Assembly: GCA_027083135.1 (NCBI GenBank) | Contig: JALWQH010000034.1 | Coordinates: 1-51,425, forward strand | Direction of reading: 5' to 3' | DNA: 51,425 nt | DNA from: Desulfurococcales archaeon | GTDB taxonomy: Archaea > Thermoproteota > Thermoprotei_A > Sulfolobales > WAQK01 | Shown: piece by piece, positions 1 to 8,025 of the stretch | How positions within the stretch are numbered: the first letter of the stretch is position 1 | Layout: each line of letters opens with the position of its first letter | Made by a program: the position numbers and the translations under genes | Notes under the pieces: model-generated | The model's database searches: none | Seen by the model: the letters and a program-made list of their open reading frames with translations, nothing else | What the model was told of the DNA's origin: nothing

Positions 1-1
1 G

Positions 2-190
2 AAGCTGGGGGTTAGTGTTGAGGAGTACTTGGTGGAGCTGCTCAGCCAGGGCCTCGACCCCAAGGATAAAGCCCTAAAATACCTTGAAGCTGCAGAAGAC
101 CTGCTGGAAGAGGCTAGAGAGAAGCTAAGATACGAGGGTTCAGTCAGATGTGCGGAGAACCTCTGGCTTCATGGGAGGCTGGAATACTGA
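2..190 (+). CDS. PaREP1-like protein, C-terminal end (partial, probably truncated)
   Basis: The open frame enters from the left edge and stops at TGA 188-190, giving about 62 residues. It reads as a short ribbon-like start (LGVSVEEYLVELL) followed by a helical hairpin rich in Leu, Glu and Ala (YLEAAEDLLEEAREKL) and AENLW. This pattern is typical of the PaREP1/PaREP8 families that are multiplied in Thermoproteales and Desulfurococcales; their function is unknown. Normal members continue after the (A/S)E-LW motif with another Ala-rich helical hairpin. Here the frame changes character and stops ten residues later, so the gene is probably truncated or frameshifted. The family call is by eye only. 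Confidence 0.45.
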   Translation, partial: KLGVSVEEYLVELLSQGLDPKDKALKYLEAAEDLLEEAREKLRYEGSVRCAENLWLHGRLEY

Positions 191-214
191 GCCCACCTGT
201 TTTACTATCTATGC

Positions 215-1069
215 TTAAGGAGGTATTCTGGCCAGCTCCCTCCACGAGGGAGTGTTTTCCCTGGGGTTTGATGCCACTATGACCTTAGTGTTCCTCCCTA
301 AAACTGGCTCAATGTAATCCAGCACCTCTATGTTCTTGTAGAAGATCCGGGCCACCGCTGCTATCTGGCTTGCTTCCCATAATCTGGACTCGGTTATCCC
401 CAGGTATTCTAGTTGGGGGAGCTTGTAGGCAAGCCTTCTCTGAACACCCCTACGAGTATCATACTCCTTGAATACGGTCAGTACTTCTCCCTCAACTAGG
501 ATCCTGCGGAAAGAGTTGTTTATGAGGATGGGTGGGAGGAGGTCTGCCTGCTGGATCACCAGGATCCCACCGGGCGCCTGAACCTCCCTGGCCCCCGCCA
601 GAAATAATACTAAGCCGTAGACATCGAGGTGGGGCATGGAGCTACCCCAGCATATAATTAGATCGAAACCCCTCCCCCCAAGATCCTCGGGGATCCTGGT
701 AGCATCCACCCTGGCATAGCTTATGCTAACCCTGTCTCCACCTATGCCTACAACTCTAGCCCACTTCTCAGCTAGGAGCAACTCCTCTACCCTGAGATCA
801 GTGACAAGCAGCTTTACCTTCACTCCCCTGGAGGCAAGGGCCTTAGCAAAAGCAACCCCCGCTATGCCTGAAGCAGCCATAACGTCTAAGATCCTCACAG
901 AATCCCTAGCCTCTAGAGAGCCCAGCGATCCACCCCTCACTAGATGCCTGGCAAACCCTTCAATACTCCTAAACCTCTCATAGGCAGCAGGATCGTCGGG
1001 ATTAGTTGGCCAACCAAGCACCCTGTAAAGCCTTGAAAGTTCCATCTTCTCCAACTCCACGCCCTCCAC
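215..1069 (-). CDS. Class I SAM-dependent methyltransferase
   Basis: A 284-residue protein with a Rossmann-fold SAM site: the glycine-containing motif I ILDVMAASGIAG lies near residues 61-72, a motif II acidic strand end (LLVTDLR) follows, and DLIICWGSS sits at the motif IV position. Substrate is not identifiable; the IV motif is not the NPPY of N-methylases. The listed start is GTG; an in-frame ATG at 1045 (MELSRLYRVLGW) is an equally good start. It is transcribed away from the PaREP1-like remnant and is followed upstream by an ICMT-like gene on the same strand, 35 bases away, so co-transcription is possible. Confidence 0.7.
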   Translation of the reverse strand: MEGVELEKMELSRLYRVLGWPTNPDDPAAYERFRSIEGFARHLVRGGSLGSLEARDSVRILDVMAASGIAGVAFAKALASRGVKVKLLVTDLRVEELLLAEKWARVVGIGGDRVSISYARVDATRIPEDLGGRGFDLIICWGSSMPHLDVYGLVLFLAGAREVQAPGGILVIQQADLLPPILINNSFRRILVEGEVLTVFKEYDTRRGVQRRLAYKLPQLEYLGITESRLWEASQIAAVARIFYKNIEVLDYIEPVLGRNTKVIVASNPRENTPSWRELARIPP

Positions 1070-1104
1070 CAGGGATTTTCTAGCAGATTAAGATACTCAG
1101 GCTC

Positions 1105-1644
1105 TTAAACCCTTCTCAAAGCCTTGAAACCCTTGAAGATGCATCTTGGATCAATGCTCATAGCCCCTACGCGCCTCATGTAGGCATAATAGGAGTCGCC
1201 GAACTTTGAGAGGCACTCCGGCTCCTCCACAAGCAGCACGAAGAGCAGCGTGGCTACTACACCCCAGCCCGACGCCAGGATGGCTGGAGGCGAGGCTAGG
1301 ATAAGGGCTAGGGCGGGAGGTATGAGAGCTAAGCCCGTGTGCTGCGGGTGCCTGGAGCAGGAATATACGCCTCTGTCCACCAGCCTGTCAGGCCAGAAGG
1401 AGCCAGGCCTGCTATGCCCGTAGAGGCGGAGGGTTCGGCCTCCAAGAGAGGCTAACATGGTGGCGTAGAGGGCTAGGAAGACACCAGTGATTCTGAGGAG
1501 CAGCGCCCAGCCTCCCTTCAAAGCAGAGGAATCCCCACCGAAGACAAGGTATGGTAGGATAACGCTTAGCAGCCATACTATAGGCCAGTACGCAAACTTC
1601 CATGCATCCTTCAAGGCTTCACCGAGGCGTAGAGGCGAAACCAA
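1105..1644 (-). CDS. ICMT/PEMT-like membrane methyltransferase
   Basis: A 179-residue integral membrane protein with about four hydrophobic segments. Its C-terminal half carries the signature of the isoprenylcysteine carboxyl methyltransferase / phospholipid N-methyltransferase superfamily: GVYSCSRHPQHTGL (the RHP motif that contacts SAM) near residues 90-103, and a later EEPECLSKFGDSYYAYMRRV, matching the family's E-E-x(n)-F-x-x-Y-x-x-Y motif. Members methylate thiols, lipids or small molecules at the membrane; the substrate here is unknown. The start codon appears to be TTG, with no better ATG in frame. It probably forms a unit with the methyltransferase gene downstream. Confidence 0.6.
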   Translation of the reverse strand: MVSPLRLGEALKDAWKFAYWPIVWLLSVILPYLVFGGDSSALKGGWALLLRITGVFLALYATMLASLGGRTLRLYGHSRPGSFWPDRLVDRGVYSCSRHPQHTGLALIPPALALILASPPAILASGWGVVATLLFVLLVEEPECLSKFGDSYYAYMRRVGAMSIDPRCIFKGFKALRRV

Positions 1645-1698
1645 ACAATATTACCCTGATCCCATGCTTATCAATAAGGGCCATGCTGATTGCTGAGA

Positions 1699-2368
1699 AT
1701 GCCTAGGGAGAGCGGCATATACAGTATATGGGTAGCCTCGCTGGCCTTCGCAGCACCCTTCATGCACTCCTACGGGCCTAGGCCCCTAGTATTAGACGCG
1801 CTTGCAGGATCGCTGGCAATGCTGCCTGCCACGGAGTATGCAAGGATGCGGAGCATAAGCTTCAGGCTCGCAGCTCTCCTATCAGTTGCAGCCCCCTATG
1901 CTGTTGTGGTAGCCTACACCTGGCCTCAAGGCATTTTAGCCGCTGCTACTGGAATTCCTACTCTACTCCTCGCTCCGCTTCCAGGCCTTAACAGTTGTTC
2001 TGGGGGATGGGCTAGTAGCCTTCCATGGCACCATGCTGGCCCTAGCATCCCATGCGCCTCTAATACTAGCATCTCTCCCGGTACCATACGCGATCCTAGG
2101 CTCCGCTGAAGCCCTCACAAGGGTCTCAGGGGAGTCTATTCAAGTTCTAGTTGCAGAAGCTTCATGCATGGTCTTAGTACTAGGCTTCGCAGTGCTCTAT
2201 GCTGGTGCATGGAGCCTGGCGGGAGCCATAGTGATCATAGATGTTGCCCTCAGAATACTGGTGAGAATAATGGGCCTAGCTGCCCGAATACCATTGAAGG
2301 CTTGCGGTGTCATAGAGTTTATATGCTTAACACTAGTGCTCAGCATAGTAGGCTTATATTATGCTTAG
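1699..2368 (+). CDS. Multi-spanning membrane protein, apparently frameshifted
   Basis: Two overlapping plus-strand frames give one convincing membrane protein only when joined. The first starts at ATG 1699 and is hydrophobic up to about 1945, after which it turns into non-membrane, Pro/Ser/Cys-rich sequence and stops at 2109. The second frame, open from 1940, reads EFLLYSSLRFQALTVVLG directly into the long hydrophobic region that ends at 2368. A one-base frame change near 1940-1955 would restore a protein of about 220 residues with roughly six to seven transmembrane helices. No family is recognised. The break could be a sequencing error, a real pseudogene, or programmed frameshifting. Confidence 0.5.
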
Positions 2369-2472
2369 AGAGGTTGGATGGGCCGGAGCGGACCCGGCTC
2401 CACCATCCACCCTGCCAGGGTTTCATGCATGTCAGCCGGGCCACCGGAGAATAGTTCTAGGCGAGGGGTGTT

Positions 2473-3867
2473 TTAATCCTTGGCTTCCAGCAAGACTTCT
2501 GCTTCTTCTAGGGCTTTCCTATAGAGAGGCTCCGATATGTAGCCCTTGCTGAAAGCCTCCTCTAACTTCTCCCTATCAACTATGATAGGCTTCTCCCCCG
2601 GCTTTCTGACGACATCCACGGCTAGGTCAACATATTCTATGGAGTCAGGCCTCAGCTCTGGAGGAGTATTAATATTCACGTATTCCCCCTTAAACACGCC
2701 TTCCACAGAATAATATCTGTGAATGATCTTCCACCTACCTGTCTCCACCACCATTACATCGTAGTCTCCAGGCTCTTTCTCCACTCCCAGAGCATCGTAG
2801 AGTCCTTTGCTCCTGAATACTCGTTTCACCTCAATCCTGTAACCCGTGGCTGTGGGGAGCACGGTCTGAACTCTTCCCGGCGTTAATCTAAGCACCTCTC
2901 CGCGCAGCGTCCTATGGATTACTTGAATGCTCCTCGCCTTGGAGAGAAGGCTTACCATGTAGTCCAGTAAGGCTTTCCCCACAATTCCGGGATCAACGCC
3001 ATGTTTTAGGAGCTCCTCAGAGTAGTCGACAAGCATCTCTAGATCTCCGCGGCCAGCTGACTTAAGGCTATGATGTCCTCTCACAGTGGGGGTTACCTTA
3101 TCCCTAACATCGTCTAAGAGCTGCTTGGATGGTAGGCTGAGGAAGCCTAGTCCAATGTATTCTCCAGGGCTTATCACCATGGGTTCTCCAGGGGTATTCC
3201 CGCTAATTCTCCTCAGCTCCTCCGCCAGTCTTTTAAGCTCCCTCGCAGCCTCCTCTGAGCTACATAGTGCTGCATTGCTTCTCCACCTTACTCCTAGGCC
3301 TTCAGCATACTCTGCTGCGAGGGCGAGCAGCCTGGCCCTATCGTCAGGGGAGCGTATATGCTCGCTTACGCTTACCCCTCCCCCTATGCTTACAATAGAG
3401 CATACTCCAGGTAAGCTTGGCCCCGGCTTGAGGCCAGCCTTCTCGTAAGGCTTTATTGGAGCCTTAACCACTGTGGCTAATCCTCCATCCCTACCACAAG
3501 GCCTCAGAACCCCTCTAACCCCTCCTGGAAGCTCCACGAGGCATTCACCACCCCTATCCTCCAGAACCCTGTAGGAGACTGTGGCGTAGAGGCCTAGAGG
3601 AGACTCCCAGAACACAAGGTGGGGAAGCCTACGTCTCAGCGCCTCAGCTACTTCGCGGCCCCTGCGTCCAAGCACCAGAAGCTCGGAGGGATCCCTATCA
3701 TTATTCTTAACAGTAGCATCCGCTGGAAGCATTATTTCGGGGAGCCCTAGTCTCTCACGTATGATCCTGGAGGCCTGAGTTATGATAAAGCCCTCGTCGA
3801 GCAGTAGGCGTGTAAGGGCCGTCGCATAGATTCCCCTAACCCTGACCTTAGCAGCACCTCCAGGCAT
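2473..3867 (-). CDS. fau-1: FAU-1 family RNA-binding ribonuclease-like protein
   Basis: A 464-residue protein matching archaeal FAU-1 (AU-1), which binds AU-rich RNA and has been linked to 5S rRNA maturation. The N-terminal third starts with KVRVRGIYATALTRLLLDEG, typical of the S1/RNase E-like part. The C-terminal part (YDVMVVETGRWKIIHRYYS through PPELRPDSIEYVDLAVDVV) is a DUF402 domain, whose EYVDLAVDVV stretch is conserved. The ATG start at 3867 is clear. The UPF0147 gene lies 21 bases upstream on the same strand, so they probably share a transcript. Confidence 0.85.
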   Translation of the reverse strand: MPGGAAKVRVRGIYATALTRLLLDEGFIITQASRIIRERLGLPEIMLPADATVKNNDRDPSELLVLGRRGREVAEALRRRLPHLVFWESPLGLYATVSYRVLEDRGGECLVELPGGVRGVLRPCGRDGGLATVVKAPIKPYEKAGLKPGPSLPGVCSIVSIGGGVSVSEHIRSPDDRARLLALAAEYAEGLGVRWRSNAALCSSEEAARELKRLAEELRRISGNTPGEPMVISPGEYIGLGFLSLPSKQLLDDVRDKVTPTVRGHHSLKSAGRGDLEMLVDYSEELLKHGVDPGIVGKALLDYMVSLLSKARSIQVIHRTLRGEVLRLTPGRVQTVLPTATGYRIEVKRVFRSKGLYDALGVEKEPGDYDVMVVETGRWKIIHRYYSVEGVFKGEYVNINTPPELRPDSIEYVDLAVDVVRKPGEKPIIVDREKLEEAFSKGYISEPLYRKALEEAEVLLEAKD

Positions 3868-3888
3868 CTAAGGCTCCTCCGAGGCAGA

Positions 3889-4158
3889 CTAATCCTTGAC
3901 TGTTTCAAGCAGCGTCATAATATTCCAGATAGTTATACGTGTATGGACAGGCATGTTTGGATCCTGGCTTATCTCATCTAAAACACTTATAGCGTTAGCT
4001 GCCCTCACCCCCGGGCTGAGGCTCTCATCCCTCAGCTGCCTTATAGCCTCCGTAGCAGCCCTCCTAATGTTTCGGGGAACGCTTGCATCATTAACTATTC
4101 TCATCAGCATGACGAGCGCCTGCCTTATCTTAGCCTGATTATCATATATGGATGCCAA
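3889..4158 (-). CDS. UPF0147 family protein
   Basis: An 89-residue all-helical protein whose [20 protein letters not shown] and [18 protein letters not shown] segments match the UPF0147 family, small archaeal proteins of unknown function common across archaea. The start is TTG at 4158, preceded by a GGTGGTGAC Shine-Dalgarno-like run; there is no in-frame ATG near the N-terminus. It is divergent from the UPF0148 zinc protein. Confidence 0.8.
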   Translation of the reverse strand: MASIYDNQAKIRQALVMLMRIVNDASVPRNIRRAATEAIRQLRDESLSPGVRAANAISVLDEISQDPNMPVHTRITIWNIMTLLETVKD

Positions 4159-4207
4159 GAGTCACCACCACCTATGCACAGGCATCTACGCAGTAGGCTT
4201 TACGCCA

Positions 4208-4217
4208 CTTATATTTA
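4208..4217 (+). promoter_or_regulatory. Box A (TATA) for the UPF0148 gene
   Basis: CTTATATTTA is a good archaeal TATA element. It would place transcription start near 4233-4240, just before the GTG at 4250, which argues that the longer open frame beginning at 4148 is not the real N-terminus. Confidence 0.5.
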
Positions 4218-4249
4218 GGTTTGGCGTTATTGATGGGGCTGGTGTCATA

Positions 4250-4627
4250 GTGTTGGGGGAGGATAAGAACGCTGTTATACGCAGGATGGCTGACCTGCTG
4301 AGAGCAGGGGCAACCATGCTTCAGGAGAGATGCCCAATATGCGGCTCCCCGCTCTTCAGGCTTAGAAATGGGGAAGTTGTCTGCCCCATTCATGGGAGAG
4401 TATACATTGTGAGAAGCGACGAGGAGGCTGCGAAAATCACGCTTAAAGGAGTCCTCGAGAAGCTTGAGGAAAGCATAGTATTCAAGCTGAACTCTCTTCA
4501 GAGGAGGGTTAATGAAGGCGGGGTGGAGGAGGCAAGGGAGATAATAGCATGGCTTGAAGCGCTTGAAAGGATTGAGAGACTAGTCTCTCCCCCCACGTCT
4601 CCCAAGAAAGCCGAGGATAAGGGATAA
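4250..4627 (+). CDS. UPF0148 (p27/SSSCA1-type) zinc-ribbon protein
   Basis: About 125 residues from GTG 4250. MADLLRAGATMLQERCPICGSPLF followed by VVCPIHGRVYIV is the zinc-binding signature of UPF0148, related to the human autoantigen p27 (SSSCA1/ZNRD2). Ligands are CPIC and CPIH, about 18 residues apart. A helical, coiled-coil-like tail follows. The box A at 4208-4217 supports GTG 4250 or ATG 4286 as start. Its end overlaps the end of thymidylate kinase, convergent, by 48 bases. Function is unknown. Confidence 0.75.
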   Translation: MLGEDKNAVIRRMADLLRAGATMLQERCPICGSPLFRLRNGEVVCPIHGRVYIVRSDEEAAKITLKGVLEKLEESIVFKLNSLQRRVNEGGVEEAREIIAWLEALERIERLVSPPTSPKKAEDKG

Positions 4628-5191
4628 CACGTCACCATAGACTTTGCTGAGAGGCCTGTCGGCATCAACTAGGATCAGCTCTCCCCCTTCAGCCAGCCTC
4701 CTATAAATTCCCCTAACCCTCTCCAAGAGGCCTAGCTTCTGGAACCTGGCCTTATCCCAAGCCTCCCCCTCTTTACGGCTCAACCCAACCCTGGGGTCAA
4801 CGTCAAGGTATATTGCCATGTCGGGGCGAGGCACAAACCTGTTTAAACTCCTAATCCATTCTAACGGCACCCCTCTTGCCCCCTGATAAGCCAGAGAGGA
4901 ATGATAGTATCTATCCACAATGACTATATGGCCCTTCATCAAGGCTGGGCGCAGTATCCTTGAATAATGAAGAAGCCTATCAGCAGCGAATAGCATGGCC
5001 TCCACATATATTGACTCCCTATCCTCTCCCAGCCCCCTTATAAGCCGCTTATACTCCTCGAACCTGGGTTCATAGCTGCATGTTACAGGGTAGCCTCTCT
5101 TGGAAAGCTCCTTGCATAGTAGGCCTGCAATAGCGCTTTTGCCTGACCCATCTATTCCTTCAAGCGTTATCAGTGCACCTTTCCCCCACAT
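4580..5191 (-). CDS. tmk: Thymidylate kinase
   Basis: A 203-residue dTMP kinase, making dTDP from dTMP and ATP for DNA synthesis. The P-loop is EGIDGSGKS (residues 11-19), the DR(Y/H) motif is VDRYYHSSLAYQGA near residue 91, and the substrate Arg lies in CSYEPRFEE. The family length is normal. The ATG start at 5191 lies within the end of the upstream AcnX small-subunit gene (32-base overlap), so translation is probably coupled. Confidence 0.92.
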   Translation of the reverse strand: MWGKGALITLEGIDGSGKSAIAGLLCKELSKRGYPVTCSYEPRFEEYKRLIRGLGEDRESIYVEAMLFAADRLLHYSRILRPALMKGHIVIVDRYYHSSLAYQGARGVPLEWIRSLNRFVPRPDMAIYLDVDPRVGLSRKEGEAWDKARFQKLGLLERVRGIYRRLAEGGELILVDADRPLSKVYGDVLSLILGFLGRRGGRD

Positions 5192-5576
5192 ATACTACAC
5201 CTCTGCTCCCATCAACTCTTAGGATCTCACCACTGCTGACTTCCCTTAGAATGCTTCTCGGAACACCTGAAACCAGAGGTATTCCTGCAAGCACGCATCC
5301 AGTAATTATTATGGGCTCAGCCTCCACTACAACCATGGCTGCTGGAGCCAAACCCCTCGTAGCCAGCCCGTATATAATATAGGATCCAACAGTGCTCCCC
5401 CTCCCAGCTTCGAATACAAGTATTCTTCCTACAAGCCTTTCACCTCCATTCATCTTCAACACACCTGTACCAGCATCCACGTCTCCTAGGAACGAGATCC
5501 TCCCCTCGACGACGAGTGCTCTCCCCTCAGCCTTCCCTCCGACTATTCCCCTACCCTTATACACCCTGCACTGCAT
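5160..5576 (-). CDS. Phosphomevalonate dehydratase small subunit (AcnX swivel domain)
   Basis: A 138-residue protein of the DUF126 / aconitase-X swivel family. With the large subunit it dehydrates mevalonate 5-phosphate to trans-anhydromevalonate 5-phosphate in the archaeal mevalonate branch described in Aeropyrum. Recognisable segments are GRGIVGGKAEGRALV, the conserved GRGSTVGSYIIYGL loop, and EAEPIIITGCVLAGIPLV. It starts with ATG 5576, overlapping the large-subunit gene by 20 bases, which fits a two-subunit enzyme made from one message. Confidence 0.88.
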   Translation of the reverse strand: MQCRVYKGRGIVGGKAEGRALVVEGRISFLGDVDAGTGVLKMNGGERLVGRILVFEAGRGSTVGSYIIYGLATRGLAPAAMVVVEAEPIIITGCVLAGIPLVSGVPRSILREVSSGEILRVDGSRGVVYVGERCTDNA

Positions 5577-6744
5577 GACGGGCCATCTCCTCCACGCTCA
5601 TGAGCACTACTCTTACGCCATGAATTCTAGGCATGTAGAATGCAGCCTTAACCGAGTTTGTCGCCATAACCCTGTATCCCAGGCTTTTGAAGGGAGCTAC
5701 TATGGGGCAGGTATCCCTCCAAACTCTTATGCCCTTAGACTCCAGGCTACGTACTATGCCTTTCGAGGAGGCCTGATCATACTCATGTCTCGACAAAGTA
5801 ACCCAGAATTCCACTTTAACCCTGCCTTTAACAAGCCTGTCAAGCATTATGAGTTCGCTGAGAGATGCATGGGGGCATCCGAGGAAATAAAGGTCAGGCT
5901 GATCCGAGGAGCCTATTTCCTCCTTAAGTCTCTCAAGCTCAACCCTATCCACTGATAACTTCTCCTCGCTGCTCGGAGGGCTTCCTGCCTCAGGGGATAC
6001 GCCTTCTATTAGGCATAAGGCTAGGCTTCCCAGAGCCCCCGCCGCGGCGCACATTTCTTTAAGCCAGTATTCAGGCGTGCCTTGTTTTATCCCCCTGACA
6101 TATGGTATTTCCCCCTCCTTCAGCGTTTTTCCCAGGTAGCCTCCCAGCAGCGATGCTTCTAAGCTGTTCTTAGGCGCCTCAGCCTCCACGCTCAAGTTTG
6201 GCCTCCTATTCTCGTCTAGGTGGAGGCCAGCATAGTATGTTCTACCGGTAAGTGCCGCCATTATGGTTAGTGGTCCTCCCTCCCTGTTGCTACGTGCTCC
6301 CAGCAGGCTGTTAGCATAGGCTACTGCGCTCGACTCACCCCATGCTAGATGCTCCCCCAGCCTAGGCTTCCTAACGTAGTAGGGAGTGCATGTGAGGGTT
6401 AGCTTGAAACCCATGGCTTTAAGGGCTTCGAGAACCTCCAGCTGCTTCTCAGCAAAGCTTCTAGGCACATGCATGTCCATCCAAGCATCTGCATCCATGC
6501 CTATAGGGTTAACCGTCGCATAAGTCTTGACTCTGCCACCGGCCTCGGCAAGCCTCCTAAGCAATCTGAGGCCTGGTTCACCTATATTATTATATGAGAT
6601 CCCCGAGGCATGTGCATGGCTTACCTCCACCAGCCTCTCAGCCCCCAGGGCTTCTCCAACCTTCACTATCACCTTCATGGCTAGAGCTCTGGCCTCGCCT
6701 TCCTCCCCATCCAGCATTCTCTCCTCAATCCTGGTTAGATGCAT
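5557..6744 (-). CDS. Phosphomevalonate dehydratase large subunit (AcnX catalytic)
   Basis: A 395-residue DUF521 / aconitase-X protein. Family landmarks include SHAHASGISYNNIGEPG, the substrate region CTPYYV, WGESSAVAYANSLLGARSNREGG, and FLGCPHASLSEL, which contain the cysteines expected to hold the Fe-S cluster. It forms phosphomevalonate dehydratase with the overlapping small subunit. The gene sits three bases downstream of the UbiD-family decarboxylase that performs the next step, giving a compact pathway operon. Confidence 0.88.
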   Translation of the reverse strand: MHLTRIEERMLDGEEGEARALAMKVIVKVGEALGAERLVEVSHAHASGISYNNIGEPGLRLLRRLAEAGGRVKTYATVNPIGMDADAWMDMHVPRSFAEKQLEVLEALKAMGFKLTLTCTPYYVRKPRLGEHLAWGESSAVAYANSLLGARSNREGGPLTIMAALTGRTYYAGLHLDENRRPNLSVEAEAPKNSLEASLLGGYLGKTLKEGEIPYVRGIKQGTPEYWLKEMCAAAGALGSLALCLIEGVSPEAGSPPSSEEKLSVDRVELERLKEEIGSSDQPDLYFLGCPHASLSELIMLDRLVKGRVKVEFWVTLSRHEYDQASSKGIVRSLESKGIRVWRDTCPIVAPFKSLGYRVMATNSVKAAFYMPRIHGVRVVLMSVEEMARHAVQGV

Positions 6745-6747
6745 CCC

Positions 6748-8025
6748 CTATCCCTCGGGTACTCTGGCCTTTCTAAAGGCTTCTCTCCTATCAAGAGGCA
6801 TCGTGGCATCGAGTCCCATTTTAGCCCCCAATCCCTCCCTGCCGCTTGGATCAAGGGTTGAGAGCCTTGCATCCTTAATGATGACTAGGTCTCTATCAGC
6901 CTGGAACCTGGTGGCTAAGGCCCACTCCACGTCCAGGGGGTCATCTATATTGATGTCACCGTCCACCACTATCACGTGCTTCAGGCTTGGATGAGCTGAG
7001 AATGCTGCCAGTATAGCGTTCTTACCGTCACCACTATGAGCCTTATCTATGGATACTACTGCATGAAGCCATCCTCCACCCCCGCTGGTAAGCCTAACTC
7101 CATGAACCTTTGGAACAACCCTTGACACTGAGCGCCATATAGCCGCCTCGCGTGGAAACCCCATGAGCATCTTATGCTCAGAGCCTCCTGGGAGGATCAC
7201 GTGGAAGAGGGGGTTTGAGGCCAAGTACACTGCCTCAAGCTGGAAGACAGGCTGAACTCTCCTGTGATCGTATGTTCCAGTGAGATCTACGAATGGGCCT
7301 TCCTCTGCCTCCCTGCCCGTGAATGCTCCCTCCATGACTACTGAGGCTTCGAGGGGGACAGGAATATCGTGGATAGGTGTACGCGCTATTTTAAGCTCTC
7401 CTCCAAGCAGACCTGCTGCAACCTCGTATTCGAATACTCCTAGAGGTGGGCTCATAGCTGAGGCTAGAAGCACGGCTGGATGAACACCTACTGCAACTGC
7501 TGCTGGCAGTTCCTCACCTCTGCCTATAGCCTTCCTGTAAAGATAGTAGAGGTGCCGTGGAACCATCCTCACCGCTGCCTCCTGTGGCCCCAGCACCATC
7601 ATTCTATGAATGGAGGCGTTGCATACTTCTCCTAGGCATGCTGTGATTATTGCTGATGTAAGATATAGGCCTCCATCCCCTTCATAGAATTTAACTGCAG
7701 GTAGGTCTGAGAGAGTGAGGTTTGTCTTCCTCAGCGTGAAGGCTTCCTCCCTAAGCCTCCCCCTATTCTCCTCGGCTTCAAGGATCCTGGTATACGCCTC
7801 TTCAAGACTCCGGGCTTTTAAGGCGAGCATAACCTTATTCCTGGTGTTAGCCAGGTTGGATACGCATTTTAACTGGGATTCCCTGATCCTATAGAGCAGG
7901 GCCGGTCCTTCATCATGCATCCATATAAGCCTTGAGGCACCGTAAATCCTGCTTACAGGCTCCTCTACCTCTAATACTAGGCCTCTACCTCTAAGCTCTT
8001 CTATAAAATCCTTCAGGCAGGGCAT
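6748..8025 (-). CDS. UbiD-family decarboxylase, probable anhydromevalonate phosphate decarboxylase
   Basis: A UbiD-fold protein of 425 residues from ATG 8025 (MPCLKDFIEELRGRG). Landmarks are the N-terminal KDFIEEL, ATRFQADRDLVII and the catalytic-region EGPFVDLTGTYD. Crenarchaeal members next to AcnX subunits act as anhydromevalonate phosphate decarboxylase, giving isopentenyl phosphate and needing prenylated FMN. Neighbourhood makes that the best call here. A GGAGAGG ribosome site precedes ATG 8025, and the gene overlaps the end of the Clp1 gene by 13 bases, so the longer frame to 8103 is not needed. No UbiX is in the window. Confidence 0.8.
   Translation of the reverse strand: MPCLKDFIEELRGRGLVLEVEEPVSRIYGASRLIWMHDEGPALLYRIRESQLKCVSNLANTRNKVMLALKARSLEEAYTRILEAEENRGRLREEAFTLRKTNLTLSDLPAVKFYEGDGGLYLTSAIITACLGEVCNASIHRMMVLGPQEAAVRMVPRHLYYLYRKAIGRGEELPAAVAVGVHPAVLLASAMSPPLGVFEYEVAAGLLGGELKIARTPIHDIPVPLEASVVMEGAFTGREAEEGPFVDLTGTYDHRRVQPVFQLEAVYLASNPLFHVILPGGSEHKMLMGFPREAAIWRSVSRVVPKVHGVRLTSGGGGWLHAVVSIDKAHSGDGKNAILAAFSAHPSLKHVIVVDGDINIDDPLDVEWALATRFQADRDLVIIKDARLSTLDPSGREGLGAKMGLDATMPLDRREAFRKARVPEG

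Noticed and set aside
1690-2109. A separate 139-residue gene
   Set aside because: Its last 50 residues are of non-membrane, atypical composition, while the other frame continues the membrane protein; a frameshift explains both.
4148-4249. The first 34 codons of the UPF0148 frame
   Set aside because: They contain the TATA element and lie before the conserved protein; the start is GTG 4250 or ATG 4286.
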